Positions 1-7,333 are shown, counted from the stretch's first letter. The stretch is 15,375 nt of DNA from Pseudomonadales bacterium (GCA_016765265.1 JAESQG010000318.1:2980-18354); one strand, 5' to 3'. Notes: generated from the letters alone by a model not told the origin. Numbers and translations are program-made.

Positions 1-38
1 TACGGGACCTTGCTCTTAACGTATCAGCACTAGGTGTT

Positions 39-83
39 ACATGATGGTCGTATTACATGATGGTCGTATCACATGATGGTCGT
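39..83. repeat. 16-bp tandem repeat A, about 2.8 copies
   Basis: Unit ACATGATGGTCGTATT repeats head to tail at 39-54 and 55-70, with a partial third copy at 71-83. The first two copies differ only in the last base. The third copy encodes the last residues of the pilin gene on the minus strand, and its stop codon spans the junction of copies 2 and 3 (TGA). The copy 1/2 junction would also give a stop (TAA), so losing copy 2 would not extend the protein. There are no spacers, so this is not a CRISPR array. Nothing recognisable lies to the left of it at the window edge. Confidence 0.9.
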
Positions 84-647
84 CGTTACAACACCTTCAT
101 CCGCGTCGTAGCGAATACTATTCGCCGCACTATCTTTCTGATAGGTAAAAAGGCAATCTATATTTTGTCCGTTGACATCTGCTACGGCAGTCACCAGATA
201 GTCTGACCCCATTTCAACGGCTACTGAAGGCGCCCCTCCTTGCAATAAACCTTGCCATACTTCGATACACTGATTTTCATTCATAATAGAACTGTTTTCC
301 AATCCGGATGCACCCCGCGGCCAGCCTTCAATCGTCATGTTAAGATTTTCATTACCAAAAGCTACCAAATCATCAATATCATCGCCCTTGATATGGCCAT
401 TGGCAATCCACTGCGCATGGGCCAATGCTACTGCAGCCGCAATCGCACCACCGGCACCGCTCAACGAGTCCTCATGGGCACTTTCATTCGCACTCATAAA
501 ATGGGGTAAGGCAGCAGCGGCCAGTACGCCTATAATGGCAATCACCACGACTAACTCAATTAAAGTGATTCCTTCCAATAACTTTTGGTCTCTAGTTAAT
601 TGGTTCCGAGCACCAACACTACAAAACCTGATTCTGGAAAACTGCAT
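69..647 (-). CDS. Type IV prepilin, MSHA pilin-like (MshA/MshB family)
   Basis: A 192-residue prepilin that would be cleaved by prepilin peptidase and assembled into the pilus by the upstream genes. The class III signal is clear: G26 at the cleavage site, then I27-T-L-I-E31, where E31 is Glu+5 of the mature protein, then a hydrophobic helix to about residue 47 with a Pro at mature position 22 (P48). The stretch around residues 70-84 (AVALAHAQWIANG) and a C127/C165 pair that could form the C-terminal disulfide loop resemble MSHA pilins. The leader of 26 residues is long, and Ile replaces the usual Phe or Met at +1. GGAG at 655-658 sits 7 nt before the ATG, which supports this start. It lies 242 nt downstream of mshG, so it probably has its own promoter. 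Major or minor pilin cannot be decided from sequence. The gene ends inside tandem repeat A. Confidence 0.85.
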   Translation of the reverse strand: MQFSRIRFCSVGARNQLTRDQKLLEGITLIELVVVIAIIGVLAAAALPHFMSANESAHEDSLSGAGGAIAAAVALAHAQWIANGHIKGDDIDDLVAFGNENLNMTIEGWPRGASGLENSSIMNENQCIEVWQGLLQGGAPSVAVEMGSDYLVTAVADVNGQNIDCLFTYQKDSAANSIRYDADEGVVTTTIM

Positions 648-889
648 CTTGCCTCTCCGACTACAACCGGATCAAACCCTATGGACTCTTTAATAACTAT
701 CCGAATGTAATATTCTTCTAGTTTTAGTGTAGCTGGGTTCCCTATTCTGTCACCACTTCATGAGGGCGCTAACGCCTGATTAAAGCGTCTAAACACTTAT
801 TAAATCTCACAATTATCTAATATAAAAAACAATATTAAAGAGCCCGTTTAGCTAGAACCTAGCCTGACATTAAGGGTGCCCGAAACCGA
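648..889 (-). other. Intergenic region between mshG and the pilin gene
   Basis: This 242-nt gap is the only large one in the pilus cluster. It is AT-rich around 800-835 and probably holds the pilin promoter, but I cannot fix convincing -35/-10 boxes or a -24/-12 sigma-54 site. Two small perfect hairpins are visible: GCTAG/CTAGC with a 3-nt loop at 851-863, about 25 nt past the mshG stop, and GGCG/CGCC with a 4-nt loop at 765-776. A run of six T on the minus strand at about 825-830 is too far from the first hairpin for a standard intrinsic terminator. No tandem repeat is seen here. Confidence 0.5.
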
Positions 890-2122
890 TCATTCTATCC
901 GATGTCCTGCTACGGATCCCAACTCCCACATAGGCAAGAAAATACCAAGCGCTAAGATCAATACCAGCAGACCTACAAACAAAAGCAAGATGGGCTCTAT
1001 CCAGTCACCCAACCGTTTCAGATCATAATCGATTTCTTGCTCATAGAACTCAGCCACTTCAATTAGCATCTCATCCATTTGCCCCGTGGCTTCGCCCACT
1101 CCCATCATCTGGATTACCAAGGGCGAAAACATTTCCGTCGCCAGTGCTGTACGCGTAAATGTATCGCCTCTTTCGATGCCCGTATGCATATCCGCTATTG
1201 CCTTGCCCAAATACTGATTTCCCACCGCTTGAGCCACCACGGACAGAGATTGCAATACCGGAACGCCGGCACTCGCCAACATTGCGTAGACCCTCGAAAA
1301 ACGCGCCAACATAATTCTTTTTAAAATCTCGCCGATCCAAGGGATATTCACCTTAAACCGGTCCCACTGATAGCGTCCTGTATCGCTCGCAATATACTGC
1401 ATAACAACGGCAACTATCGTGATGGCTAGCCCTAATATCAGCCACCAGTAATCCACTACAAATGAAGAAGTTTGTACCAGTATCTTGGTATAAACAGGTA
1501 ACTCTACCTTTGATCTAGCAAATATTTTCGCAAACTGGGGTACCACAGAAATATTAATAATAAATAGCGCAATAACGATGGCACTACTTACCATAATTGG
1601 ATAGCGTGTTGCTTGTTTGATTCGTTTTCTAGTCTCACGCTCTAGCTCCATATGGTGGGCTACTTGTAAAAATGCCTCGTCTAACTTACCCGTATTCTCT
1701 CCTACATGAACCATGGATATAACGATGGGAGAAAATATTTTGGGGTGCTGACCCAAGGACGATGCTAGATTAACGCCTGACTCAAGACTTTTAAGTACAT
1801 CTCGCAGCGCCTTTACCAAAGGCTGGCAACGAATAGATTCTGCTAAGCCTTGCAAAGCTTGCAACACCGGAATCCCTGCTTTGGTGAGTGCATACATTTG
1901 ACGACTAAAAAGAATAAGATCCTCCAGCCTTACTTTCTCAATATTAAGCTTATCTTTTATGAAATCAAATACGTCAAATTGTTCAATGCGTGCCTCAACT
2001 GTAATAGGAACAATTCCTATAGACTGGAGTTCGTTCACCACGGATTGCACCGAGACCCCATCCAGTACTCCGTTAACGGGTAGCCCAGCACTGTTTCTAC
2101 CTTGATATTGATATAGTGACAT
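890..2122 (-). CDS. mshG: MSHA biogenesis protein MshG (PilC/GspF inner-membrane platform)
   Basis: A polytopic inner-membrane protein of the GspF/PilC family, which forms the platform that couples the MshE ATPase to pilin insertion. It has two homologous F domains at about residues 71-193 and 273-395. Each starts with the family pattern (FSRQMYALTKAGIPVLQAL; FSRVYAMLASAGVPVLQSL) and carries a GE-TG signature (GENTGKLDEA; GVGEATGQMDE). Hydrophobic segments lie near 175-195, 224-244 and 376-398. The length of 410 aa is normal for the family. The ATG at 2122 overlaps the mshE stop by one base (TGATG), indicating translational coupling; an in-frame GTG one codon upstream (2125) is possible. The next gene is the pilin, with no mshF between. 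Confidence 0.9.
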   Translation of the reverse strand: MSLYQYQGRNSAGLPVNGVLDGVSVQSVVNELQSIGIVPITVEARIEQFDVFDFIKDKLNIEKVRLEDLILFSRQMYALTKAGIPVLQALQGLAESIRCQPLVKALRDVLKSLESGVNLASSLGQHPKIFSPIVISMVHVGENTGKLDEAFLQVAHHMELERETRKRIKQATRYPIMVSSAIVIALFIINISVVPQFAKIFARSKVELPVYTKILVQTSSFVVDYWWLILGLAITIVAVVMQYIASDTGRYQWDRFKVNIPWIGEILKRIMLARFSRVYAMLASAGVPVLQSLSVVAQAVGNQYLGKAIADMHTGIERGDTFTRTALATEMFSPLVIQMMGVGEATGQMDEMLIEVAEFYEQEIDYDLKRLGDWIEPILLLFVGLLVLILALGIFLPMWELGSVAGHRIE

Positions 2123-3897
2123 CACTCGACCCCCGTAGTCACATCATCTAAGGAAACCACTAATTTAAAGACTTCATCCATACTGGTGATTCCCAATTTA
2201 GCATAACGCAGCGCGCACATTGCCAGAGACTCAAAGTCAGTTTTTTCTCGCGCAAGGCGCGTAAACAAAAGAATATCATTAGCGCGTAACGCGTCCGCCA
2301 GATCAACATCTAGCTCCAATAATTCATATACTCCAATTCTGCCACTATAGCCGGTATTATTGCAGCGATGGCAACCTCGACCTTTCTTATAGACTTCATT
2401 TTCAAAGGCGCTAGATTCTTTTCCTGCGATCATTTTTATCCATACTCTTTCACTCTCTTTTGGCGATCTTTGATCACAACAATAGTCACATACCTTCCTC
2501 ACTAATCGCTGTGCAACAATGGCTAACAATGAAGTCGCCACCAAAAATGGAAACGCCCCCATATCAATGAGTCGAATAGCCGTTTTTATCGCGTCATTGG
2601 TATGCAAAGTAGATAAAACCAAATGTCCGGTCATCGCAGCTCGAAGACCTATCTCTACTGTTTCTTGATCTCGCATTTCCCCGATAAGTACGATATCAGG
2701 ATCCTGGCGCAAAGCGGAGCGTAGCACTCGGGTAAAAGTCAGTCCTACTTTTTCATTTATCTGTACTTGGGATACTCTAGGCAGCCTATACTCCACGGGA
2801 TCTTCAGCAGTGATTATTTTCGTACCCGGTTTATTGAGTTTTTTTAAGGCGGAATAAAGAGTTGTTGTTTTTCCGCTACCGGTTGGCCCCGTTACTAGAA
2901 TCATACCGTGAGGACGCTGTATTAACATTTCAAAGCGTTTTCTCATCACCTCAGGCATACCCAGTTGAGTTAAATCCAGAGCGCCATCTGTTTGGTCTAA
3001 CAGGCGTAATACAACCGACTCCCCATAAGCAACTGGCATCGTGGAAACTCGAACATCGATATTGCGATGCCCCACTCGGATGTGAAATCGGCCATCTTGA
3101 GGTAGTCTTTTTTCGGAAATGTCCAGACCTGACATGATTTTTAAACGTAACACCAAAGCCGCTGCAGCTCGCTTTTCCTTCATTACTTGTTCTTGAAGCA
3201 CCCCATCTATACGCTGCCGAATTCGTAATACCGATTCGTCTGGTTCAATATGTATGTCGGATGCTTTAGTTTGTACCGCATCTTCAAAAATGCTTTGTAG
3301 CAACCTAACCACAGGCGCATCACTGACATCAGTACCCACACCTAGTGCACTGAGATCAAAATCAACCGCTCCTTCAAGCTCGTCTTCCAGCTCACTGGCC
3401 AGGGAAGAAATCTCTTCCGTGTTTCGATATACCGCGTCAAACGCTAGAAGTAAATCACCTTCACGTACCACTGCGGGGTAAACCTGCTTCTTGAGTACTC
3501 TTTGCAGCTCATCGTAGGCGAAGATATCCATGGGGTCAGCCATCCCTATAAGATAGCCATCTTCTTCATTCGCTAATAGCATCGAACGAAAACGGCGGGC
3601 AGTAACCTCGGGTAATTGCTGAACCAGCTCGGTATCAAATTGAAAATGTTTTATATCGACAAAGGGAATTTTTAACTGCTCTGATAACAGCTTTAGCAGT
3701 TTGTCCTCCTCCACAAACCCGAGATCGATAATGGTCCGTCCTAATTTGCGGCCACTGTTTTTCTGATCGGCTAATGCTAGCTGTAATTGACTATCACTTA
3801 GCAAACCTTGCTGAGTGAGCATATCGCCTATCCGTAATTTCTTGGGTGACTCCATAATCGTTTTATTACTTAATCCCTGTATTACAACTTTATCCAT
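2122..3897 (-). CDS. mshE: MSHA biogenesis ATPase MshE (PilB/GspE family) with tandem MshEN c-di-GMP-binding motifs
   Basis: A cytoplasmic hexameric assembly ATPase of the GspE/PilB family that powers pilus extension. Catalytic features: Walker A GPTGSGKTT (337-345), Asp box TAEDPVEY (363-370), Walker B DIVLIGE (401-407), His box TGHLVLSTLHTNDA (423-436), and a zinc-type tetracysteine (C470, C473, C509, C512; C474 adjacent). The N-terminus has two 24-residue motifs at 22-45 and 51-74, separated by exactly five residues (KNSGR). Each follows the R/K-L/I-G...G...L...Q pattern of the MshEN domain, a known c-di-GMP receptor. The start is uncertain. The ATG at 3897 overlaps mshJ by 16 nt, and its purine run (AAAGGGA) touches the codon. 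M15 (ATG at 3855) would give 577 aa and leave a 26-nt gap. The C-terminus is coupled to mshG. Confidence 0.93.
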   Translation of the reverse strand: MDKVVIQGLSNKTIMESPKKLRIGDMLTQQGLLSDSQLQLALADQKNSGRKLGRTIIDLGFVEEDKLLKLLSEQLKIPFVDIKHFQFDTELVQQLPEVTARRFRSMLLANEEDGYLIGMADPMDIFAYDELQRVLKKQVYPAVVREGDLLLAFDAVYRNTEEISSLASELEDELEGAVDFDLSALGVGTDVSDAPVVRLLQSIFEDAVQTKASDIHIEPDESVLRIRQRIDGVLQEQVMKEKRAAAALVLRLKIMSGLDISEKRLPQDGRFHIRVGHRNIDVRVSTMPVAYGESVVLRLLDQTDGALDLTQLGMPEVMRKRFEMLIQRPHGMILVTGPTGSGKTTTLYSALKKLNKPGTKIITAEDPVEYRLPRVSQVQINEKVGLTFTRVLRSALRQDPDIVLIGEMRDQETVEIGLRAAMTGHLVLSTLHTNDAIKTAIRLIDMGAFPFLVATSLLAIVAQRLVRKVCDYCCDQRSPKESERVWIKMIAGKESSAFENEVYKKGRGCHRCNNTGYSGRIGVYELLELDVDLADALRANDILLFTRLAREKTDFESLAMCALRYAKLGITSMDEVFKLVVSLDDVTTGVE

Positions 3898-4505
3898 TCC
3901 CTTTCTGTACTAAAGGTGTCTAATAGCAGGCTCACCCTCGCTTTGGGATATAGTCTCTGTTCATAGTCAACCGCTTGCCAGTAAACGGGCCAAGGCAGTT
4001 GTTCTATTGACTTCATATAAGTCACTATGCTCTGGTAACTCCCTTCAAACTGAAGATGTATCCTATGGCGATATATTCCTGTTTCGATTTCGCTATTTTC
4101 ACCACGCTCTGTAACCACTACAGCCTTGATTGTTTTAAACTGCGTTAGCGTTATATTTTTTTTCTGATCAAACAACTTTCGTAACACCGTCACCATCTTT
4201 TCAGGCGCTATTAACGATGTTATACCCGCCTGCAATGTCTCATCGACTAATTCAATTTCTTTTAACAAGTCCACTAGCATTGCATTTGTAACTTGATCTG
4301 AGTTAAATGTGCCCTCAGCTTTTTGAACCACTAACTGGGTCTCTATATCAAGGGCTGATAAGCTCTCTGCTGAGGCTAGATTTACCAAATTTTTATGCCT
4401 TTCTAGCAATGGTTCCATCACTTGAATAAACCAAGCAAACAGTATCACTGAGCTACAAGCCATTAAACCAATCCATTTTTCTCGCTTAGTCACTGTATGT
4501 TGCAA
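3882..4505 (-). CDS. mshJ: MSHA biogenesis protein MshJ (PilO-like)
   Basis: A small bitopic inner-membrane protein: a short cytoplasmic N-terminus, one transmembrane helix at about residues 11-29, then a periplasmic domain. This is the layout of PilO/MshJ, which pairs with the PilN-like protein to form the alignment complex between platform and outer membrane. The C-terminal half (YRHRIHLQFEGSYQSIVTYM, near 145-164, then LPWPVYWQ) has the ferredoxin-like character typical of the family. Its place between the PilN-like gene and mshE supports the name. The start is unsure: the longest form uses TTG at 4505, but TAGGG lies directly against that codon. A GTG at 4493 is about 12 nt after the same purines and would remove four residues. 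It overlaps the mshE start by 16 nt if the upstream mshE ATG is used. Confidence 0.78.
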   Translation of the reverse strand: MQHTVTKREKWIGLMACSSVILFAWFIQVMEPLLERHKNLVNLASAESLSALDIETQLVVQKAEGTFNSDQVTNAMLVDLLKEIELVDETLQAGITSLIAPEKMVTVLRKLFDQKKNITLTQFKTIKAVVVTERGENSEIETGIYRHRIHLQFEGSYQSIVTYMKSIEQLPWPVYWQAVDYEQRLYPKARVSLLLDTFSTEREWIKL

Positions 4506-4511
4506 CCCTAG

Positions 4512-5138
4512 TCATTGCTCGCTCGTCCTCAAGCTAAACACCATTGAGCGACTGCTTTGTTTTTCACGATAAAGTTCCAGCATCTCAAAACGCCTGCCAA
4601 CAAACGTAGTTTCATTGCTTAAATTAGCCAAATATTCGGGTAACTGTTTGGCCTTGAGCACCTCACCGGCTAGAGCAATACGCCTAGCACCTTCCGATAT
4701 TCGAATCTCTCGCAATGTAAGCCCTGACACGCGGGCTCGTCTTAAACCCTCAAAGAATTTAGAATAACCTCCTCCATAACCTATTCTATTTTCCCCTAAA
4801 ATATAAGTTACCCTAGTCTTTACGGCTAGAGTTTCTTTTGCACTTTTAATCCGCGCCGCTAGGTTTTCAGCTGCAGATGGTTTTAACGTTGACTTAAGCT
4901 TGGACTCCTGGAAAAGTGTCAATGCCGATTCAGCGCTTGCTTTCCTCATGGCAGCCACCTGCAGCTCAGACTCTGCCAGCCCAAGCTCCCAATAACTAAT
5001 AGCAGTAACCCCGACTAGCAGCGAGACGAGTAGTGCTAAGTAGAACAGCATCCTGGCCGGCGACAGCCAGTCAACCGTAGGCTTTAACGCTTGAGGAAAA
5101 AGGTTAACCTGTTGCATGGGCTTAAATGTATCCGCCAT
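4512..5138 (-). CDS. PilN-like MSHA biogenesis protein (MshI2 type)
   Basis: A 208-residue bitopic inner-membrane protein of the PilN family. The N-terminal QQVNLFPQALKP (9-20) is the short PilN motif that docks into the groove of the actin-like PilM/MshI partner. A transmembrane helix follows at about 30-50, then a helical stretch and a periplasmic domain to the end. In PilMNO-type complexes this protein links the cytoplasmic ring to PilO. Its ATG follows the mshI stop with no gap (TGAATG), and its stop is 6 nt before the TTG of mshJ, so all three are one translation-coupled unit. In many Vibrio-type clusters this role is annotated as MshI2 or as part of MshI. The domain assignment is strong; the exact symbol is not. 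Confidence 0.8.
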   Translation of the reverse strand: MADTFKPMQQVNLFPQALKPTVDWLSPARMLFYLALLVSLLVGVTAISYWELGLAESELQVAAMRKASAESALTLFQESKLKSTLKPSAAENLAARIKSAKETLAVKTRVTYILGENRIGYGGGYSKFFEGLRRARVSGLTLREIRISEGARRIALAGEVLKAKQLPEYLANLSNETTFVGRRFEMLELYREKQSSRSMVFSLRTSEQ

Positions 5139-6089
5139 TCAAGCTGCCTTCTGTCGCAAGGCTGCGCCTATGGCCGCGAAGCATTTCGCTTGCATGGCGG
5201 GAGAAGTATCACCCATCTCTAACTGACTCCCCAAATCGATACGATCCACTTTAACTTGTAGCATTTCGTCCAACAGATTTACCACTCCTGCAATATCCAC
5301 AGAGCTTGGCGCTACCATCATATGGGTAATGATGCCCTTACCCAACTGGCTTTCGTAATAATCGAAGGAACGTTGCACCTCCAGCGCCAGTGTTTCAACT
5401 ACCGGATCTCCACTATTGGTAAAACTAGCAATCTCCCTGACATCTATTTCTATTTTTCTACTCAAATAAAGGCGAGGACCCTCAGTCAGATTTATCGAAC
5501 CACCCCCTTCCCCTAACATAAGGAGTCCAACACTATCGTCAGAGTTTTGTTGCAACAGAGCGGTGATATTGCGCAAACAAAGCTCCGAAATATCAATGGT
5601 CAATAAATTTAGGCCACATTCTTTGGCGCTACTCACATGTTTTTTTATGATATCTCGCGCCACAACCACTACATAAACCATCGCCGTCCTTCCCCTAAAA
5701 GAGTCGCCGGGCAAAGGGAAAACATCAATAATCATATCGTCCAGTGACTCATGCACTAAATCCTTAACTTGCCACCTCATCGCTTGCCTTAATTCTTGTG
5801 GCGCAACATTGGGTGCTTCCACTAATAGCAACTGGTATTCAGAAGGATGCAGCACTAGGTTGCAGGAATGTCCCATTAGTTTGTGTTTAGCCACAGCATC
5901 GCGTAAGGCGTCTTTTTGTTTGAGAAACTGATCTTCTTCGTAATACTCGCAAACAGATAGTTTATGCAGTTTATGGTGAGACTCCTCGATTTTGGCCAGT
6001 GCGAACCCGTTTGGGCCTATTTCTATAGAGACCAAGCCGTTTTTACGTTTCCAAGAATTGGCGAAACCACCAAATGTCCACTTACCCAC
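5139..6089 (-). CDS. mshI: MSHA biogenesis protein MshI (PilM-like actin-fold protein)
   Basis: A 316-residue cytoplasmic protein of the PilM/MshI group, expected to bind the N-terminal peptide of the PilN-like partner. Residues 20-36 (VSIEIGPNGFALAKIEE) form the first nucleotide-binding strand-loop of the actin-like fold. The segment around 82-100 (HPSEYQLLLVEAPNVAPQE) and the later LALEVQRSFDYYESQ are typical of PilM-like proteins. No transmembrane segment is seen. The start is a GTG supported by a good ribosome-binding site, AGGAGA at 6095-6100, 6 nt upstream. It is the first gene of the pilus operon, so the operon promoter should lie in the gap before trmL, which is transcribed the other way. 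Confidence 0.82.
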   Translation of the reverse strand: MGKWTFGGFANSWKRKNGLVSIEIGPNGFALAKIEESHHKLHKLSVCEYYEEDQFLKQKDALRDAVAKHKLMGHSCNLVLHPSEYQLLLVEAPNVAPQELRQAMRWQVKDLVHESLDDMIIDVFPLPGDSFRGRTAMVYVVVVARDIIKKHVSSAKECGLNLLTIDISELCLRNITALLQQNSDDSVGLLMLGEGGGSINLTEGPRLYLSRKIEIDVREIASFTNSGDPVVETLALEVQRSFDYYESQLGKGIITHMMVAPSSVDIAGVVNLLDEMLQVKVDRIDLGSQLEMGDTSPAMQAKCFAAIGAALRQKAA

Positions 6090-6098
6090 CGGGCTCTC

Positions 6099-6162
6099 CT
6101 ACGTTACGATTCGACTGTGCTATGAATCAACTGTGCTATGAATCAACTGCGCTACGAATAAA
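6099..6162. repeat. 16-bp tandem repeat B, 3-4 copies
   Basis: Unit CTGTGCTATGAATCAA is perfectly repeated at 6115-6130 and 6131-6146. It is followed by a diverged copy at 6147-6162 (CTGCGCTACGAATAAA) and preceded by a more degenerate one at 6099-6114 (10 of 16 matches). The array starts 9 nt upstream of the mshI start codon and its first copy overlaps the ribosome-binding site, so it lies in the likely 5' leader of the pilus operon. Confidence 0.9.
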
Positions 6163-6232
6163 CTAAGATACACATTACAACCAAGACACGATTTGCTTTT
6201 TTGTGTCATATCTTCTCTGGATACAAAATGCT

Positions 6233-6260
6233 ATTGTTCATCATTCATTGTTCATCGTTC
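6233..6260. repeat. 14-bp direct tandem repeat, 2 copies
   Basis: ATTGTTCATCATTC at 6233-6246 is followed directly by ATTGTTCATCGTTC at 6247-6260, with one mismatch. It is in the mshI/trmL divergent gap. Confidence 0.8.
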
Positions 6261-6364
6261 ACCTAATTAAGAAGAGCCTCGCTAGACCTAGCTCTTAAAT
6301 AAAGCTTAGCCGAATTAAGAGATTACGCTTAACGAGGAGACCAGCGAACGTACCAAAATTAGCT

Positions 6365-6829
6365 ATGATACATATCGTTCTTTATCAACCTGAAATACCG
6401 CCTAATACAGGCAATATCATCCGTCTTTGTGCAAACACGGGTAGTAAGTTACACCTCATTCGTCCATTGGGGTTTGATTTGAGCCATAAGAAATTAAGGC
6501 GGGCGGGGTTAGATTATAGCGAATGGTCTGCCATGGAAATTCACGATAGCTATGAGGATTTTTTAGGGAAGCTAAAACCAAAACGGATATTCGCCTGCAC
6601 CACAAAAGCGACTAACGCACACAGCTCCGTCTCATTCGAAGAAAACGATGTCCTCATTTTTGGACCGGAAACCAGAGGATTACCCTCAGAAATATTAAAC
6701 CAGTTCCCCCGTGATCGCTGGCTTAGACTACCTATGGTAGAAAGCAGCCGTAGCTTAAACTTGTCAAATGCGGTAGCCGTCTTTGTTTACGAGGCTTGGC
6801 GCCAACAAGAATTTGTTGGCGGGAGATAA
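6365..6829 (+). CDS. trmL: tRNA (cytidine(34)/uridine(34)-2'-O)-methyltransferase TrmL
   Basis: A cytoplasmic SPOUT-class methyltransferase that uses S-adenosylmethionine to 2'-O-methylate the wobble base of tRNA-Leu isoacceptors. The 154-residue length is normal for the minimal TrmL family. The three family motifs are clear: PEIPPNTGNIIRLCANTG (9-26), FGPETRGLP (99-107), and LPMVESSRSLNLSNAVAVF (122-140), the last two forming the trefoil-knot cofactor site. The start begins exactly as in E. coli TrmL (IVLYQPEIPPNTGN), so the ATG is secure although no close Shine-Dalgarno is seen. It runs convergently toward secB with a 21-nt gap, and a perfect hairpin lies in its last codons. The trmL-secB neighbourhood is conserved in Pseudomonas. 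Confidence 0.96.
   Translation: MIHIVLYQPEIPPNTGNIIRLCANTGSKLHLIRPLGFDLSHKKLRRAGLDYSEWSAMEIHDSYEDFLGKLKPKRIFACTTKATNAHSSVSFEENDVLIFGPETRGLPSEILNQFPRDRWLRLPMVESSRSLNLSNAVAVFVYEAWRQQEFVGGR
6800..6821. other. Perfect 9-bp stem-loop at the 3' end of trmL
   Basis: Arms CGCCAACAA (6800-6808) and TTGTTGGCG (6813-6821) are exact reverse complements around a GAAT loop. It overlaps a second palindrome, TTGGCGCCAA (6796-6805), so two folds compete. It lies inside the trmL coding end and about 30 nt past the secB stop on the other strand. No U-run follows in either direction, so it is not a standard intrinsic terminator. It may protect or end the 3' ends of both convergent messages. Confidence 0.55.
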
Positions 6830-6850
6830 TGATCACTTGAGTTGATGAGA

Positions 6851-7333
6851 CTAGTGTTTAGCGGCTGTTTCTGCTTCTTTATTCGCTTGTTCCGTCTTGC
6901 GTTTGACGGCTTCAGCATAGAGCGCATCAAAATTAACAGGCGCTAATAGTAGCTGAGGAAAACTCCCTTTGCCGACAATATCAGACACCGCCTCACGGGC
7001 ATAAGGGAAAAGTATATTGGGGCAATAGGCTCCCAAAATTTGTTGCATTTGTTGCGCAGACACACCGGCAATCAAAAACAGACCCGCTTGCTGAATTTCA
7101 ACAATAAAAGCAATCTCGTTTTTATTCTTTACGGTCACCGTCATTGACAGAACGATTTCATAAATATCGCCTTCAACTTTTTCACTCTTATTATTTATCT
7201 CAAGATTTATTTCCGGCTTCCACTCTGACTTAAATACTTCAGGTGCTTTGGGCGCTTCAAATGAAAGATCTTTAATATAAATTCGTTGCAGTCCAAATTG
7301 TTGATTAGGCTGTTGAGCCGCTTTCTCGGTCAT
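6851..7333 (-). CDS. secB: Protein-export chaperone SecB
   Basis: A cytoplasmic homotetrameric chaperone that keeps preproteins unfolded and passes them to SecA. The 160-residue protein matches the family from residue 14 (GLQRIYIKDLSFEAPKAP) through the FLIAGVSAQQMQQILGAYCP region (about 86-105) to PYAREAVSDIVGKGSFPQLL (110-129) and APVNFDALYAE. The C-terminal tail is Lys/Glu/Ala-rich and ends in His. The ATG has AAGGGA about 8 nt upstream. It is the last gene of the yibN-grxC-secB group, separated from grxC by 127 nt that hold tandem repeat C, so it may have an extra promoter. The secB-grxC linkage is conserved across gammaproteobacteria. Confidence 0.97.
   Translation of the reverse strand: MTEKAAQQPNQQFGLQRIYIKDLSFEAPKAPEVFKSEWKPEINLEINNKSEKVEGDIYEIVLSMTVTVKNKNEIAFIVEIQQAGLFLIAGVSAQQMQQILGAYCPNILFPYAREAVSDIVGKGSFPQLLLAPVNFDALYAEAVKRKTEQANKEAETAAKH

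Larger units (their letters stand above)
6090..6364. other. Divergent intergenic region between mshI and trmL
   Basis: This 275-nt gap separates two divergent genes, so it must carry promoters for the pilus operon (minus) and trmL (plus). I could not identify a convincing sigma-70 pair on either strand. It holds a 16-bp tandem repeat at 6099-6162, a 14-bp direct repeat at 6233-6260, and an inverted repeat at 6272-6296 (AAGAGC/GCTCTT enclosing GCTAGACCTAGC). A GAGGAG at 6334-6339 lies too far (25 nt) from the trmL ATG to be its ribosome-binding site. Confidence 0.5.

Noticed and set aside
825..863. Intrinsic terminator after mshG
   Set aside because: The 5-bp hairpin is more than 20 nt from the T-run on the minus strand, so the two cannot work as a standard terminator.
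648..889. Sigma-54 promoter for the pilin gene
   Set aside because: Many pilin genes use one, but I found no TGGCAC-N5-TTGCA-like element in the right orientation; the nearest GGGCAC string lacks the second half.
1071..1340. Open frames antisense or out of frame within mshG and other genes
   Set aside because: They lie wholly inside well-supported genes, have no family motifs and no own leader signals.
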